Source: Marinicrinis sediminis | GTDB lineage: Bacteria > Bacillota > Bacilli > Paenibacillales > KCTC-33676 | DNA: 64,000 nt | Direction of reading: 5' to 3' | Assembly (NCBI RefSeq): GCF_042685085.1 | Contig: NZ_JBHUMM010000010.1 | Span: forward strand, 302,232-366,231 | Notes under the pieces: generated by a model | Seen by the model: only the letters and a program-made list of their open reading frames with translations | Told to the model about the DNA's origin: nothing | Database searches by the model: none | Made by a program: the position numbers and the translations under genes | Shown: in pieces, positions 63,344 to 64,000 of the stretch | Layout of the letters: every line of letters starts with the position of its first letter | How positions within the stretch are numbered: the stretch's first letter is position 1

Positions 63344-63787
63344 ATGGAGAAGCATAGTGTATCGGTTTTTAAAAGTGCAAAGCATGGTGGAATATTTATG
63401 TTCCCTGTGGGAGTTAAACCAAATGGCGTGCCAGCTGGTGTAAACAAACCTATTGTAGATAATTCTCCTTATACAACTGAGCAATTAGGAAAGAGTGTGA
63501 AGGATTGTTTTGAAATCTCCATAAATAAAAAATATAATTCAAATGATTTTAATGATCCTACAATTTCGGTGACAGGGATCAAAAGCAATTCCAAATTTGT
63601 CAAAGAATACAGCAGCGTAGATGTTTCTTTTGATAACACTACTGGTTATACGGTGCGTCCACTCTTCAAGCAAAAAAATGGAGCTTATAGCAGCAAGGAA
63701 GGCATTCAGAAAGAGTTGCCAGAAGAAGTGAGTAATACAGAACTGGGACAGGCAGTGCTAGAGGCATTCAAACAATGTGAAATTTAA
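63344..63787 (+). CDS. Putative immunity protein for the RHS toxin
   Basis: 147 residues, soluble, no signal peptide, so cytoplasmic as expected for protection against an incoming nuclease. Starts VSVFKSAKHGGIFMFPVGVK, a pattern reminiscent of CDI immunity proteins of the DUF1436/CdiI type; the C-terminus is a helix ELGQAVLEAFKQCEI. AAGGAGG overlaps the toxin stop and stands four bases before the ATG, so it is coupled to the toxin gene. The role rests mainly on position; the family is a tentative reading. Confidence 0.7.
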   Translation: MEKHSVSVFKSAKHGGIFMFPVGVKPNGVPAGVNKPIVDNSPYTTEQLGKSVKDCFEISINKKYNSNDFNDPTISVTGIKSNSKFVKEYSSVDVSFDNTTGYTVRPLFKQKNGAYSSKEGIQKELPEEVSNTELGQAVLEAFKQCEI

Positions 63788-63879
63788 AGAACTTGCCGCT
63801 CCCCAAGTATATAATTCGGAAGTGGCTTGATATGTGATTTACAATATTTTAAGCTAGAAATGATTTACCTAAAGCTCTT

Positions 63880-64000
63880 AAGCCCCCTATAGTATTTGGA
63901 CAATATAAGTTCATATGATTATACTATTCATAGTCAGGGGGCGCTTCATTTGAAAAGACAAAAGTATGCAAGAGAATTTAAACTGCAAGTGGTGAAAGAG
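63880..64000 (+). mobile_element. Left part of an IS3-type insertion sequence
   Basis: The CCCCCTATAGTATTTGGACA stretch near 63883-63902 resembles the terminal region of IS3-family elements, followed after about 45 nt by the start of a transposase gene. The exact left boundary and any target duplication cannot be fixed because the element runs off the window. Confidence 0.55.
63950..64000 (+). CDS. IS3-family transposase OrfA, N-terminal fragment
   Basis: From TTG 63950 the frame reads KRQKYAREFKLQVVKE and is open to the window end. This is the usual opening of the IS3-family OrfA helix-turn-helix protein (KRRKYSxEFKxxAVxL). AGGGGGCG precedes the start. Cut by the window edge, so integrity is unknown. 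Confidence 0.65.
   Translation, partial: MKRQKYAREFKLQVVKE

Overview
The window looks like a chromosome segment of a Paenibacillus-type, endospore-forming member of the Bacillales. Support comes from gene content: sporulation genes (ytrH, ytrI, a ytvI-like gene, a DUF3231 protein, a five-gene YheC/YheD array with yheB- and yheA-like genes), a Gram-positive SUF operon with SufU, mtnKA, yfkAB, yunD and ytoI/ytpI homologues, lipoproteins, and strong GGAGG ribosome-binding sites with frequent TTG/GTG starts. No rRNA, tRNA or CRISPR array was seen.

Layout. 1-6.8 kb: maltodextrin use. A binding protein (cut by the window edge), two permeases and a lipoprotein alpha-amylase run rightward; a cytoplasmic neopullulanase-type enzyme converges on them. 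7-9.4 kb: methionine salvage pair mtnK-mtnA, leftward. 9.5-10.7 kb: Dps and a DUF1802 protein. 10.8-16.1 kb: sufCDSUB, preceded by a PerR-like box. 16.1-17.5 kb: integrase remnant and two small leftward genes. 17.8-22 kb: FtsX-type ABC permease, ATPase and lipoprotein. 22.2-33.9 kb: DUF3231, NlpC/P60 lipoprotein, two HD-GYP proteins flanking yunD, an MMPL transporter, yfkAB, a ytvI-like gene, a small protein and a HAD phosphatase. 34.1-40.2 kb: five tandem leftward ATP-grasp genes of the YheC/YheD family, divergent from yheB/yheA-like genes. 42.5-47.5 kb: small protein, ytoI, Nudix hydrolase, DoxX-like membrane protein, ytpI, ytrI, ytrH. 47.7-49.2 kb: a PadR regulator with its own promoter and operators, controlling two half-size permeases.

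From about 49.2 kb to the end the DNA is visibly richer in A+T and has the look of an accessory island: two unidentified exported or anchored proteins, a broken IS256-type transposase, two tandem structured repeats whose stems show compensatory changes, a DUF5677-like protein, a truncated GHKL ATPase, and then a polymorphic toxin locus. That locus encodes an 809-residue WapA/DNRLRE-like secreted protein, a 2149-residue protein joining an intact subtilisin domain to a long YD/RHS repeat region and a nuclease-like C-terminal toxin, and a tightly coupled putative immunity protein. An IS3-type element begins just before the window ends.

The parts most worth a second look are the protease-RHS-toxin locus, the five-copy YheC/YheD array, the covarying structured repeats at 52.0-52.4 kb, and the PadR-controlled split permease. 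All family assignments were made by reading motifs, without database searches.
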